A stretch of DNA of 64,000 bases. Source: Exiguobacterium sp. s124. Its GTDB lineage: Bacteria > Bacillota > Bacilli > Exiguobacteriales > Exiguobacteriaceae. A model generated the notes under the pieces. That model did not search any database. It was not told where the DNA came from and saw only the letters and a program-made list of their open reading frames with translations. Both the position numbers and the translations under genes were made by a program. Below, piece by piece: positions 8,396 through 16,678 of this stretch (position 1 is the stretch's first letter; each line of letters starts with the position of its first letter). Where the stretch lies: the NCBI RefSeq assembly GCF_018617485.1, contig NZ_JACSKH010000001.1, forward strand, positions 1,302,001-1,366,000. The letters are read 5' to 3'.

Positions 8396-9241
8396 GTGAA
8401 ATATTATGCACACGTCGACGGCTCAAAAATTGAATATATAGACCGTGGTCACGGTCCTGTCATTGTTTTGATTCATGGGACCCAATCATCTAGTTTAGAA
8501 CCATACCATGTGGACCAGTTAATTTTGTCAGGTTTTCGGGTCATTGTCCCATCTAGACCCGGATATGGAGAAACACCGTACTCTTTTTCAGCATCTCCCC
8601 AACTTTTTGCATCCCGACTCGCTCACTTGATGCAAATGCTAGAAATTGATCAATATCATGTTTACGGCATCTCTGCCGGAGGACCGACCGCGATTGAACT
8701 CGCTTCCCAAAACCAACGTGTAAGAAGCTTGACACTCGCTGCCGCTGTGACTAGTGTCGTCGATTTTCCGTATCGGGACACAGTCAGCAGAAATATTGTC
8801 CAACCCGCATTCATCGCACTTCAATACATCATGAAACAATTCATTGCTCGTGCCATTCAAAAACATCCGTTCGAAGCGACGGCACGCATGATTCAATCGA
8901 CGAGTGTGTTGGCACTTGAGACGATTCGGGAAGAGGTGTCTCCTTATGACATCTTCCTCCTCAAGCGTGTCGCCAATCAAATGGCGTTTGGCCTTGGGGC
9001 CCAGTTCGATTTGAAACAGCGTGTATCGAGCGAAGTCTTACTCGGTGTGACGTGTCCGACCTATATCATTCACTCGAAAAATGACAAAGCCGTCCCCGTA
9101 CGCCATGCTCATTATGCGAAGCGGTTGATTCCCCATGCTCAGCTAACGATCCTGAACAGCCCGGGACACCTCATTTGGGTCGGACGGCAAGCGAGAAAAT
9201 CAGAGCGACAAATCGAACGGTTCATTCGATTCAACTCGTAA
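8396..9241 (+). CDS. Alpha/beta hydrolase
   Basis: A 281-residue alpha/beta-hydrolase fold protein. The oxyanion-side HG motif is LIHGTQ, the nucleophile elbow is G-I-S-A-G-G (Ser93), and the C-terminal part gives an acid (SKNDKAVP) and His (NSPGHLIW) in the expected order. Cytoplasmic by lack of a signal peptide. The substrate is unknown. Starts with GTG 8396 behind AAGGAGG. Divergent from the WYL regulator, with only about 115 bases between, and terminated by its own hairpin. Confidence 0.85.
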   Translation: MKYYAHVDGSKIEYIDRGHGPVIVLIHGTQSSSLEPYHVDQLILSGFRVIVPSRPGYGETPYSFSASPQLFASRLAHLMQMLEIDQYHVYGISAGGPTAIELASQNQRVRSLTLAAAVTSVVDFPYRDTVSRNIVQPAFIALQYIMKQFIARAIQKHPFEATARMIQSTSVLALETIREEVSPYDIFLLKRVANQMAFGLGAQFDLKQRVSSEVLLGVTCPTYIIHSKNDKAVPVRHAHYAKRLIPHAQLTILNSPGHLIWVGRQARKSERQIERFIRFNS

Positions 9242-9267
9242 GCATCTCATAAAGAGGTGCTTTTTTT
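9241..9267 (+). terminator. Intrinsic terminator after alpha/beta hydrolase
   Basis: Stem AGCATCTC (9241-9248) and GAGGTGCT (9254-9261) with a 5-base loop, followed by seven T. Confidence 0.9.
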
Positions 9268-9640
9268 ACGTATTTAACCCGAGGACATCAATCAAGCGAT
9301 TCGTCGTATGTTCTGGTAACTTCCAAATAACGTCCGTCCGTTCGAGTTTCGTGATCGCACTCGGACGGTTCGGTTGACCGAGCCAAAGCTGATAGCATTC
9401 CTGTTCTCCACCCTTATAGTGCAACATCAGATCAAAATCGGGAGCCACTTCAATCTCAATGCCTTCGATTTCTTCCGAACTTCGTAGCATTTCCGCGAAC
9501 ACTCTGACTTGCTCTGAATCAGAAAAGTCCAATACTGGTTCAGAGTTGAATCGTTCTCGTAATTTTGACTCTGCTACTATCACGCGTTCCATTTCTTCTC
9601 TTTCGAGTTCTTCTGTATCGATTTTATAAGGCATCGTCAC
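9266..9640 (-). CDS. Small soluble protein resembling the C-terminal domain of YhfM-like lipoproteins
   Basis: A 124-residue acidic protein. The second half (FDLMLHYKGGEQECYQLWLGQPNRPSAITKLERTDVIWKLPEHTTNRLIDVL) follows the pattern I know from YhfM-type Bacillus lipoproteins (strand, xLWLG, strand, threshold-like xY/WxLPxxxTxxLxxLL), but no signal peptide or lipobox is present. The track start is GTG 9640. A better ribosome site (AGGGGTGA) lies further upstream in front of an ATT codon in the same frame (about 9668), which would add VIRWTAEIRK-like residues. The region upstream contains only the end of the sucrose operon. Function unknown. Confidence 0.6.
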   Translation of the reverse strand: MTMPYKIDTEELEREEMERVIVAESKLRERFNSEPVLDFSDSEQVRVFAEMLRSSEEIEGIEIEVAPDFDLMLHYKGGEQECYQLWLGQPNRPSAITKLERTDVIWKLPEHTTNRLIDVLGLNT

Positions 9641-9730
9641 TTTACGAATTTCAGCTGTCCAACGAATTACTTCACCCCTCTCGTCTTATATACGTCGCAT
9701 CGATTAAATCGGTTTCAACATTTGGAAAAT

Positions 9731-9760
9731 AAAAAAAAGCCGAGCAATCGCTCAGCTTTT
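9731..9760 (-). terminator. Intrinsic terminator of the sucrose operon
   Basis: Imperfect stem AAAGCCGAGC / GCTCAGCTTT around loop AATC, with eight A on the left, giving a T-run on the minus strand directly after sacA. Confidence 0.85.
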
Positions 9761-9764
9761 ACAC

Positions 9765-11183
9765 TCATTCATACTTCCAGCCAACTAGACTTGCCTCCGC
9801 TCCGACATAGCGAATCCGCTTCTCGTTATCACTTGGGAAGACACGAAGCGTTGCCACAGCGTCGCCATCGTTCACGAAACATTCGACGCTCGACGAATCG
9901 ACGAACAGATGAAGGGACGTGACGTCGATCACTTTTGTCCTTGTCGTCCCGAACTCCGTTGCGAAGGGTTCACCCGCATTTGTCCGATCGATCGTCAATT
10001 CGCGAGCTTCTTTCTCATACCGAATCACAAGCGATTCATCACCAGTCTTCATCAGTTCAAGTTCGAAGTCTTCACCAGTCGACGATAATTCAAGCTCATA
10101 GCGCTCAGGTGTATCGATTTCCAAATACGTATCTGTCTCATTGACAAATTCACCTTGTCGAAGCTTCTTCATCTCAGGAACAGGTCGTTGTTTCAACATG
10201 CCATCTTCTAGTGATAATTCACGTGGCAACGTCAACGCATGCGCCCAGCCGTAGCGGTCTGTCGGATATTCAATCTCCGGTAATCCCATCCAGCCGACTA
10301 GAATGCGACGACCGTTATGTTCCGTCGTTTGCGGGGCGTAAAAATCGAACCCGAAATCCAGTTCCTCGAACGTACCGTGGCTGAATACGTTCGTATTCAA
10401 GTCGAGATGACCCGTCAAGTAGCCAGACTGATAGATGTTATGGTAGCGATGCCCTGACGCCTCAATCCCTTGAGGAGAAAAGATCAAGACATGCTGTCCA
10501 TTGATCTCGAAAACGTCCGGACATTCCCACATATAACCGAACTGCTCGAGCTCGGTTTTCACTTCACCTAAAAACGTCCATTCGTTCAAGTCGGTCGAAC
10601 GATATAAGACGACACAGCCCGTCTCATCTGTGCGCTGTGCTCCGACAATCGCATAAAATGTGCCAGCTACTTCCCACACTTTCGGATCGCGGAAATGTTC
10701 TGTATAGCCAGCCGGGATATCTGGGATGGCCACATTCCGGCGTTCAATCATCCCGTCACGTAGGACACCGATAATTTGCGAGGCGTGACGCGTCCAATCG
10801 TCTGTCCGATGATTCCCGGTATACATCACGTGAAGGGTGTCGTCTACGACGAATCCACTTCCAGAATAGGCACCGTGGGAATCTTCCTTCGTTTCAGGGA
10901 CTAACGCCACCCCGCGGTCGGTCCAATGGACAAGATCGGTAGAACTGACATGGTACCAATGTTTGAGACCGTGAACTGGCCCGAGCGGGAACCATTGATA
11001 GAATAGATGGTACTCTCCATCATAATATGTGAAGCCGTTCGGGTCGTTGAGGAGGCCCGTCGGCGGCTGGATATGGTATCCAAACCGCCACGGGGATGCG
11101 GCCGTCTTTGTTCGGAGCACCTCCATCTCGAGGGCGCTCACGTCACGGAGTGAACGATAACGTTCGGCCTTCGTCCAATTCAT
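9765..11183 (-). CDS. sacA: Sucrose-6-phosphate hydrolase, GH32
   Basis: A 472-residue cytoplasmic beta-fructofuranosidase that splits sucrose 6-phosphate, delivered by the PTS, into glucose 6-phosphate and fructose. GH32 hallmarks are present: the sucrose box with nucleophile Asp47 (GLLNDPNG), WYHVSSxDLVHW, the RDP motif (HFRDPKVW) that stabilises the transition state, and the acid/base Glu in MWECPDVF. A C-terminal beta-sandwich follows. The frame opens 22 codons earlier, but AAGGAAGTGA just upstream of the ATG at 11183 (MNWTKAERYRS) decides the start. Last gene of scrK-scrA-sacA. Confidence 0.95.
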   Translation of the reverse strand: MNWTKAERYRSLRDVSALEMEVLRTKTAASPWRFGYHIQPPTGLLNDPNGFTYYDGEYHLFYQWFPLGPVHGLKHWYHVSSTDLVHWTDRGVALVPETKEDSHGAYSGSGFVVDDTLHVMYTGNHRTDDWTRHASQIIGVLRDGMIERRNVAIPDIPAGYTEHFRDPKVWEVAGTFYAIVGAQRTDETGCVVLYRSTDLNEWTFLGEVKTELEQFGYMWECPDVFEINGQHVLIFSPQGIEASGHRYHNIYQSGYLTGHLDLNTNVFSHGTFEELDFGFDFYAPQTTEHNGRRILVGWMGLPEIEYPTDRYGWAHALTLPRELSLEDGMLKQRPVPEMKKLRQGEFVNETDTYLEIDTPERYELELSSTGEDFELELMKTGDESLVIRYEKEARELTIDRTNAGEPFATEFGTTRTKVIDVTSLHLFVDSSSVECFVNDGDAVATLRVFPSDNEKRIRYVGAEASLVGWKYE

Positions 11184-11202
11184 AGTGTCACTTCCTTTTT
11201 CA

Positions 11203-12633
11203 TTATGCGGCTTGTTTGACCGCTTCTTTTTTTGCTTGTCGTTTTGCAAGGATGAATGTCAATCCGAACGTCACAGCGAATGCAATCGCCATTCCGATGA
11301 TATACGAGATGATTGACCCTGGTGCGATCGAGATGATTCCAGGTAATCCAGCTGCGCCGAGCGCTACTGCCAATACGTCGTTTCCGACGATGAAGGCAGA
11401 TGCGATGGCCGAACCGACGATCGCTGCGATGAACGGATAACGGAGTTTTAAGTTAACCCCGAACATGGCAGGCTCTGTAATACCAAGTAGTGCCGAGATT
11501 CCTGATGCTGAAGCAACACCTTTCATCTTCTTATCGCGTGTCAAGAAGAAGACAGCAAGCGTAGCCGCCCCTTGAGCGACGTTCGACATCGCTGCGATTG
11601 GGAAGATGAACGACCCGCCTGTTTCTGCGATATCAGCGAGGAGTTGAGTCTCGATTGCAATAAAGCTGTGATGCATCCCAGTGATAACGATCGGCGCGTA
11701 GAGGAGACCCATAATCAAACCACCGACGAATCCGAGTGAGTCATACGTCCATACTAATCCATCGATGATCAAGTTCCCTGCTTCACGTGTGATTGGACCC
11801 ACGAACGCGAACGTAATGAACGCTGTGAAGAGGAGAGAGAGTAACGGTGTGAGCAAAATATCAAGTGATGCCGGCATGAACTTCCGGATGTTGATTTCCA
11901 ATTTCGATAAAATATATGTCGAGACGAGGACTGGTAATACTTGTCCTTGGTATCCTAACTTCTCAATCTCAAGACCAAAAATGTTCCAAACGGGAATGTC
12001 TTCAACCGTTGCCTGAGCATACGCGTTGATCAAGTCCGGGTGAACCATGATCATCCCGAGGGCCGCACCAAGATATGGGTTGCCACCGAATCTCTTAGCT
12101 GCAGAGAATCCTATGAGGACAGGTAAGAAGACGAAGGCGGCGTTTGCGAACGTATTGATCATCGCTGCAAGGTCAGCCATACCTGGATACTGATCAATCA
12201 ATGATTGTCCTTCAAAGAACAAATCAGGTGCTGTCAATAAGTTGTTGATCCCCATCAAGAGACCGCCGGCAACGATCGCCGGGATGATTGGTACGAAGAT
12301 ATCGGATAACATTTTGACGAATTGTTGGAGCGGATTCATCTTTTTCGCCCCAGCCGACTTCACATCTGACGTGGACATGTCACCAAGCCCAGTCAATAGC
12401 GAGAACTCGGTGTATACCTTGTTTACGGTTCCTTGTCCGATGATGATTTGATACTGACCACCTGTCGAGAACGTTCCTTTGACAACATCAAGTTCCTCGA
12501 GTTTTTTCTCATCGACTTTTGACTCATCGTTCAAAACGAGACGAAGGCGAGTCGCACAGTGGGCAGCTGCCGCAACGTTTTCTTTCCCACCAATCGCTTC
12601 TAATATCGATGCTGCTTCTTTTTTGTAATCCAT
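11203..12633 (-). CDS. scrA: PTS sucrose-specific transporter subunit IIBC
   Basis: Imports sucrose and phosphorylates it at C6 at the membrane, using phosphate passed from HPr through an EIIA encoded elsewhere. The N-terminal EIIB domain (residues 1-85) has the phospho-Cys26 in AAHCATRLRLVLND. The remaining 390 residues are the EIIC membrane domain of the glucose/sucrose superfamily (GITEPAMFGVNLK is the conserved loop). No EIIA domain is attached. Two ATGs are possible (12639 and 12633). The second is better spaced from GGAGGG, which lies inside the end of scrK. Overlaps or abuts scrK, so translational coupling is likely. Confidence 0.95.
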   Translation of the reverse strand: MDYKKEAASILEAIGGKENVAAAAHCATRLRLVLNDESKVDEKKLEELDVVKGTFSTGGQYQIIIGQGTVNKVYTEFSLLTGLGDMSTSDVKSAGAKKMNPLQQFVKMLSDIFVPIIPAIVAGGLLMGINNLLTAPDLFFEGQSLIDQYPGMADLAAMINTFANAAFVFLPVLIGFSAAKRFGGNPYLGAALGMIMVHPDLINAYAQATVEDIPVWNIFGLEIEKLGYQGQVLPVLVSTYILSKLEINIRKFMPASLDILLTPLLSLLFTAFITFAFVGPITREAGNLIIDGLVWTYDSLGFVGGLIMGLLYAPIVITGMHHSFIAIETQLLADIAETGGSFIFPIAAMSNVAQGAATLAVFFLTRDKKMKGVASASGISALLGITEPAMFGVNLKLRYPFIAAIVGSAIASAFIVGNDVLAVALGAAGLPGIISIAPGSIISYIIGMAIAFAVTFGLTFILAKRQAKKEAVKQAA

Positions 12634-12635
12634 CT

Positions 12636-13574
12636 TCATTTCCCTCCTAACGTTTCATTCACAAGTTGTCGTGATGGAATTGCTGGAATAGCTCCATATG
12701 CCGTACAAGTCAATGCACCTGTGACGTTTGCATATTCAATGTCGGAACGTAAGCGCTCCGGGTCAAATCCGAGTGTTGCTAATCGATACAAATAAGCACC
12801 GACGAACGCATCTCCCGCTCCCGTCGAATCGACACTATCAATCGAGATTGAAGGAACGATTTCATGATGCGCGCTTGTCGCAATCAACGTGCCACGAGAG
12901 CCGAGTGTGATGGCAATCTGTTTTGCGCCTAACTCTAGAAGTGCTTGAACCGCTTCATCAAGTTGCTCTTCGTCGGTTAACAAGTGTGCTTCTTCTTCGC
13001 TCAATTTAATGAAGTCCGCTTCGGCGATGAAGTGTCTCGCATCTTGTTTAAATTGCTCGAGGTCCGTGATCAATGCTTCCCGATAGTTCGGGTCGAATGA
13101 GATGAACAAGTCATCCCGTTTTGCAAATTGCAATAATTTGAAGTAAGCGTCTTTCAGTTTTCCGTCTAGTAATGCTGTCGCTGAACCGAAATGAATGAGA
13201 TCTCCTTTTTGAATCAATGACAAATCAATAGATTCAAACGCATAATCTCCGTCACTTCCGCGTCGGAACGTGAAATCTCGTTCCCCGTCTTCTTGAATCG
13301 ACACAAATGCGAATGTCGTATCCCCCGCTTCCACGAGATTGTCCGTGTCGACGCCATTGTCCGTCAATGTCTTTTTTAAAAAGAGACCGAACGGGTCACT
13401 CCCGACTTGACCGAGGAAACTGGATTGTCCTCCATGCTTACTGACGACTGCCGCAACATTCGCAGGTGCGCCACCTGCTTTTTTGACGAACGTCGTTCCG
13501 TTGACGAGGTCGCTCGAAGCATCCTCGCACACCCAGTCAATCAGTAGTTCGCCGATACAATGTACGGTGTTCAT
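12636..13574 (-). CDS. scrK: Fructokinase, PfkB family
   Basis: Phosphorylates the fructose released by SacA to fructose 6-phosphate, so the operon can use both halves of sucrose. The 312-residue protein has the PfkB signatures: AGGAPANVAAVVSKHGG near the N-terminus, and DSTGAGDAFVGAYLYRL with the catalytic Asp near the C-terminus. The upstream in-frame ATG at 13589 is part of the ribosome site (GGAGGTG), so the start is the ATG at 13574 (MNTVHCIGELLIDW). It is first in the scrK-scrA-sacA operon, and its stop TGA overlaps the scrA start region. Two LacI-type operators precede it. Confidence 0.93.
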   Translation of the reverse strand: MNTVHCIGELLIDWVCEDASSDLVNGTTFVKKAGGAPANVAAVVSKHGGQSSFLGQVGSDPFGLFLKKTLTDNGVDTDNLVEAGDTTFAFVSIQEDGERDFTFRRGSDGDYAFESIDLSLIQKGDLIHFGSATALLDGKLKDAYFKLLQFAKRDDLFISFDPNYREALITDLEQFKQDARHFIAEADFIKLSEEEAHLLTDEEQLDEAVQALLELGAKQIAITLGSRGTLIATSAHHEIVPSISIDSVDSTGAGDAFVGAYLYRLATLGFDPERLRSDIEYANVTGALTCTAYGAIPAIPSRQLVNETLGGK

Positions 13575-13613
13575 ATCGTCCACCTCCATAAATCATATAA
13601 GTTCTTCACAAGA

Positions 13614-13629
13614 TTGGTACCGGTTCCAA
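13614..13629 (-). promoter_or_regulatory. LacI-family operator O1 upstream of scrK
   Basis: TTGGTACCGGTTCCAA is a 16-bp near-perfect palindrome (one mismatch) with the central CCGG/CGG core usual for sucrose-type LacI repressors. It lies about 40 bases upstream of the scrK start and is probably bound by ScrR. Confidence 0.75.
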
Positions 13630-13643
13630 TTTAGAATAAAAAA

Positions 13644-13667
13644 TGTTGCGGAACCGGTTCCGCAACA
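13644..13667 (-). promoter_or_regulatory. Perfect 24-bp palindrome: ScrR operator O2 and possible scrR terminator
   Basis: The arms TGTTGCGGAACC and GGTTCCGCAACA are exact complements. The core GGAACCGGTTCC matches O1 14 bases away. Read on the minus strand it directly follows scrR and is followed by a T-rich run, so as RNA it would form a hairpin plus U-tract: one sequence may serve as both DNA operator and transcript terminator. Confidence 0.7.
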
Positions 13668-13671
13668 CAAA

Positions 13672-13685
13672 TGTAAACGATTTAT
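13672..13685 (-). promoter_or_regulatory. cre-like CcpA site at the scrR/scrK junction
   Basis: TGTAAACGATTTAT agrees with the cre consensus TGWAANCGNTNWCA at all but the last two bases. It is placed next to the ScrR operators, as expected for carbon catabolite control of a sucrose operon. Weak site. Confidence 0.4.
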
Positions 13686-14671
13686 TTTATCTTGTCAACG
13701 CTTTCGCGCACTTTTAATTCAAAAATTGTGAACGTTTTCATCGGGACGTCGTCACCATGTAAAAGTTGTAGCATCATGTCAGCCGACTTTGCCCCGGTTC
13801 GTCGATACGGGAGATGGACGGTAGTAATGGATGGGTGTAGAACTTCCGTGAAATCATAACCGCCAAAACCACTAACTGAGACATCATTTGGAACTGAAAT
13901 ACCTTGATTCGCTAGGCCTTTCAACACGCCGAGTGCAATATTATCCGTTGCACAAATAATGAGTGAGGTCGAATCAATTTCTTTCGCCAATTGTTCTCCG
14001 ACCGGGATGGCGTCCTCGATCTTAAATGTCGTCTGAACAAGATTGACGTGTGCACCCGCCTCATGAAGCGCCTTCAAAAAACCATCACGCCGATTTTGTC
14101 CGACTGCGATGTCTACCTCCGAAACACCGACATACACGACGTTCCGATGTCCCCATTCGGTGAATCGAGTCCCAAGTGCATATGCGGCTTCATAGTCTGG
14201 ATAGACAAGACTGTGGACGTTGTCATGCTGTTGACCGATTAGCAAAACCGGAATTTGAATCGCCTCAATCGCTTCAATATGACGTTCCGTGACCGTCGTC
14301 CCGAGCCAAATGATGCCGGCGACTTTTTGTTTGGCCAAATTGTACAGTTGTTCAATCTCCCGTTCTGTCTGTTGTGCCGTATTGACGACGAGCATCTGAT
14401 ATCCTCGTTCTGTCAACCGTTCATCGATTCCCATCATCGTCCGTGAAGCGGCGTAAGAATCGAGTCGTGGAACGATGACACCAATCATCTTCGTCTGTTT
14501 TGACTTCAGGCTCTGGGCAAATTGATTCGGTTCATAATTCGTTTCCCGGATGACCCGATCAAGTTTTTCTCTAGTCGCCTTTCCTACCGATCCGCCGTTC
14601 AAATAACGTGAGACCGTACTCTTTGCGACCCCTGCAATCTCGGCGATATCTTTTATGGTGACTTGCTTCAT
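13682..14671 (-). CDS. scrR: LacI-family sucrose operon repressor
   Basis: A 329-residue repressor. The N-terminal LacI HTH (VTIKDIAEIAGVAKSTVSRYLNG) is followed by a hinge with LKSKQTKMIGVIVP and a periplasmic-binding-protein-like ligand domain ending at residue 329. It lies immediately upstream of, and in the same direction as, scrK-scrA-sacA. The two palindromes between scrR and scrK fit its expected operators. By analogy with ScrR proteins the inducer would be sucrose 6-phosphate or fructose. This is not shown by the sequence. Confidence 0.9.
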   Translation of the reverse strand: MKQVTIKDIAEIAGVAKSTVSRYLNGGSVGKATREKLDRVIRETNYEPNQFAQSLKSKQTKMIGVIVPRLDSYAASRTMMGIDERLTERGYQMLVVNTAQQTEREIEQLYNLAKQKVAGIIWLGTTVTERHIEAIEAIQIPVLLIGQQHDNVHSLVYPDYEAAYALGTRFTEWGHRNVVYVGVSEVDIAVGQNRRDGFLKALHEAGAHVNLVQTTFKIEDAIPVGEQLAKEIDSTSLIICATDNIALGVLKGLANQGISVPNDVSVSGFGGYDFTEVLHPSITTVHLPYRRTGAKSADMMLQLLHGDDVPMKTFTIFELKVRESVDKIK

Positions 14672-14688
14672 CCTTACCCCTCCATATG

Positions 14689-14720
14689 AAAAAAGCTGAC
14701 GTGCGAGACGCCGTCAGCTT
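14689..14720 (-). terminator. Intrinsic terminator between GNAT gene and scrR
   Basis: Stem AAGCTGACG (14693-14701) pairs with CGTCAGCTT (14712-14720), with a minus-strand T-run. It overlaps the end of the GNAT gene and isolates scrR transcription. Confidence 0.88.
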
Positions 14721-15195
14721 AATGGTTAACTACATATCGTTTCTTAAAATTTAAATAATATAAACCGTTCCGCTTTTCAAATCCGTTTTGAACGAGCACT
14801 TGATGCATTTCTTGTTGATGTGGGCTCGTCGGCGGAATCCCGGCTCGGACAGTCTGTCCATCCATCAATTTAGAGTCTAGTAAGGCAAGACGTAAACCTT
14901 CTGTCGCATACCCGTTATTTTTATATGCATCAAACACCATCAGGTCAAGTTGATATACCCGGGCAAGTTTGAGTAACAACACTTTACCGACAAGTTTGTC
15001 ATCGACCATCAAGTCATAGTAGAAATCTTCCCCATAGCTGTGCTCTTCTGCGTGATAAAGTTGTTCCGTCCCCATTTCCTCGAGGATTCCTTTTAACTCT
15101 TCGGCAGAAACACCATATGAGTTTTCTCCATATTTTTGAAAGTGTTCATATTCGATCTCATCAATCTGGCGAATAGGTTGACGCACGATGTTCAT
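14719..15195 (-). CDS. GNAT-family N-acetyltransferase
   Basis: A 158-residue single-domain protein. It shows the GNAT layout: an N-terminal strand/helix part, a central strand (YDLMVDDKLVGKVLLLKL), a strand before the acetyl-CoA loop (YQLDLMVFDAYKNNGYATEGLRLALLD, an R/Q-x-x-G-x-A variant as NNGYATEG), and a C-terminal QEMHQVLVQNGFEKRNGLYYL segment with the typical GFxxxxxxY ending. The substrate is unknown. Single-gene unit with a GAGGGCAC ribosome site and its own terminator. Confidence 0.75.
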   Translation of the reverse strand: MNIVRQPIRQIDEIEYEHFQKYGENSYGVSAEELKGILEEMGTEQLYHAEEHSYGEDFYYDLMVDDKLVGKVLLLKLARVYQLDLMVFDAYKNNGYATEGLRLALLDSKLMDGQTVRAGIPPTSPHQQEMHQVLVQNGFEKRNGLYYLNFKKRYVVNH

Positions 15196-15282
15196 CCCGT
15201 GCCCTCCTTAACTAGTAGTTCAATATCTGTCTGCGCTTATTATAAACGAATCCAATCATGAAGCGCAAAAGATAACCGAACG

Positions 15283-16146
15283 TCATATCGGTTCTATATG
15301 AATATGAACCGAATCGACCGCATGCTGCTCATCTAGTTTTCGTTCGATCTCATCACATAGTTCATGAGCCGCGTCCACTGTTAAATCGCCATCAACTGCA
15401 ATCGTCACATCGAGCATCACGTGATTTCCTAAATGACGCCCTTTGATTTCCCGAACTTCTTTCACACGTTCGAATTGATCAATCGTTTCCTCATAAGACT
15501 CGACGAGATGTGGAGGGAACCCGTCAGAAAGCTGATGGGTCGCATCTAAAAAGATTTGAATCGCCGTCCGGATGATCATACCGGCAATCACAATTGCTAA
15601 CACCGTATCCATCCACGGAAGTTGGAAATATGCGAACAAGACACCTAGTGTCGCACCAATAGAAATCATCGCATCCGCTAAATTGTCTTTCGACGCAGCT
15701 TTGAGTGCCAATGACTTTGTTTTCTTCGCAAGATTCAAGTTGAATCGATACACCCCGAACATGATGAGCGCACTTACGAACGCGACGACTGCTGCTAGCG
15801 GGTTCGGTTCTGCATATTCTCCCCCGATTAAATTCGACAGACTATTGAAGAAAACGAAAATACCGACTGCAATCATGATTAGTGAGGCAATGAGTGCTGA
15901 AATAGTTTCCATCTTCGCGTGCCCATATTTATGCTCGGCATCCCGCGGCAACGCCGCAACCCGAATTCCGATATAAACGGCTACGGACGCGATGATATCG
16001 GTCGTATTATTGAATCCATCGGCTAATACCGCCTCTGATTCATATAAATATCCAAAGAAGACCTTTAATACAGATAAAATCAAATAAGCCGTGATTGACA
16101 CAATCGCTCCCTTGAGCGCTTTTGGTGGATGATTTGTCGTTTCCAT
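15283..16146 (-). CDS. Cation diffusion facilitator family efflux transporter (MneS/MneP-like)
   Basis: A 287-residue CDF protein with six membrane helices and a C-terminal cytoplasmic metallochaperone-like domain (residues about 205-287, ending VDSVHIHIEPI). The metal site in helix 2 reads ADGFNNTTDI and in helix 5 KDNLADAMISIG. The asparagine in the first site is like that of manganese-exporting CDFs rather than the His/Asp of zinc exporters, so Mn2+ efflux is my best guess. RDAEHKYGHAKMETI after helix 2 is the family motif. A strong ribosome site (AAGGAGGTG) precedes ATG 16146. I looked for a manganese riboswitch upstream and saw none. Confidence 0.88.
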   Translation of the reverse strand: METTNHPPKALKGAIVSITAYLILSVLKVFFGYLYESEAVLADGFNNTTDIIASVAVYIGIRVAALPRDAEHKYGHAKMETISALIASLIMIAVGIFVFFNSLSNLIGGEYAEPNPLAAVVAFVSALIMFGVYRFNLNLAKKTKSLALKAASKDNLADAMISIGATLGVLFAYFQLPWMDTVLAIVIAGMIIRTAIQIFLDATHQLSDGFPPHLVESYEETIDQFERVKEVREIKGRHLGNHVMLDVTIAVDGDLTVDAAHELCDEIERKLDEQHAVDSVHIHIEPI

Positions 16147-16327
16147 CCGCCCACCTCCTTATTAGCTCAGTTAGTATAGCAGGTGAACTTCGTGTGGGGA
16201 TAGAGAAACAATGTTTCTTATACTCAAAATAAATGGAATATATTCCCGGTAGTTTCGTTTAACAAATTTTATGGTAAAGTAAACAGGAAGAGACCTTAGG
16301 GTTAAACCGCAAAAAGAGGTGAAACAG

Positions 16328-16639
16328 ATGTTTACAGAACGAGATGGAATCAAATTGAGATTGGAACAAATTGACAGATTGCTTGTTGATTTGAATCGCG
16401 AGGCCAAGCAATTGATGGCACGCCTTCGCGAATTAGATGCCTCTGGAGAAAATCCGCACGAAGTATCATTGAAACCTGAAGAACGTGATACATTGAAATC
16501 GTCAATCGACGAGACGCTTGAAGCGCTTCAAAGCCGTTCAAAACGTCCAGTGAACGTGAACGATGAGAAGAAGAAAGAACTCGCTTCTCATAAAGCACTG
16601 ATCGATGAACTATCAGATTTACTCAGTAAGAAAAAATGA
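16328..16639 (+). CDS. Small coiled-coil protein of unknown function
   Basis: A 103-residue, highly charged, almost wholly helical protein (LRLEQIDRLLVDLNREAKQLMARLRELDASGE, then KPEERDTLKSSIDETLEALQ and a Lys-rich C-terminus). Heptad-like spacing suggests a coiled coil. The frame opens with GTG 16319, but that GTG is inside the ribosome site AGAGGTGA, so ATG 16328 is the start. Followed by a compact terminator just before the methyltransferase gene. No family recognised. Confidence 0.65.
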   Translation: MFTERDGIKLRLEQIDRLLVDLNREAKQLMARLRELDASGENPHEVSLKPEERDTLKSSIDETLEALQSRSKRPVNVNDEKKKELASHKALIDELSDLLSKKK

Positions 16640-16662
16640 GACGCCTCTGCGTCTCATTTTTT
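16637..16662 (+). terminator. Intrinsic terminator after the coiled-coil gene
   Basis: 8-bp stem TGAGACGC/GCGTCTCA with loop CTCT, followed by TTTTTT. The next gene's ribosome site (GAAGGAG) begins only a few bases later. Confidence 0.88.
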
Positions 16663-16678
16663 GTGAAGGAGCCCTACT

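Noticed and set aside
16147-16327. Manganese (yybP-ykoY) riboswitch before the CDF efflux gene
   Set aside because: No paired loops with the conserved consensus could be found in this short interval.
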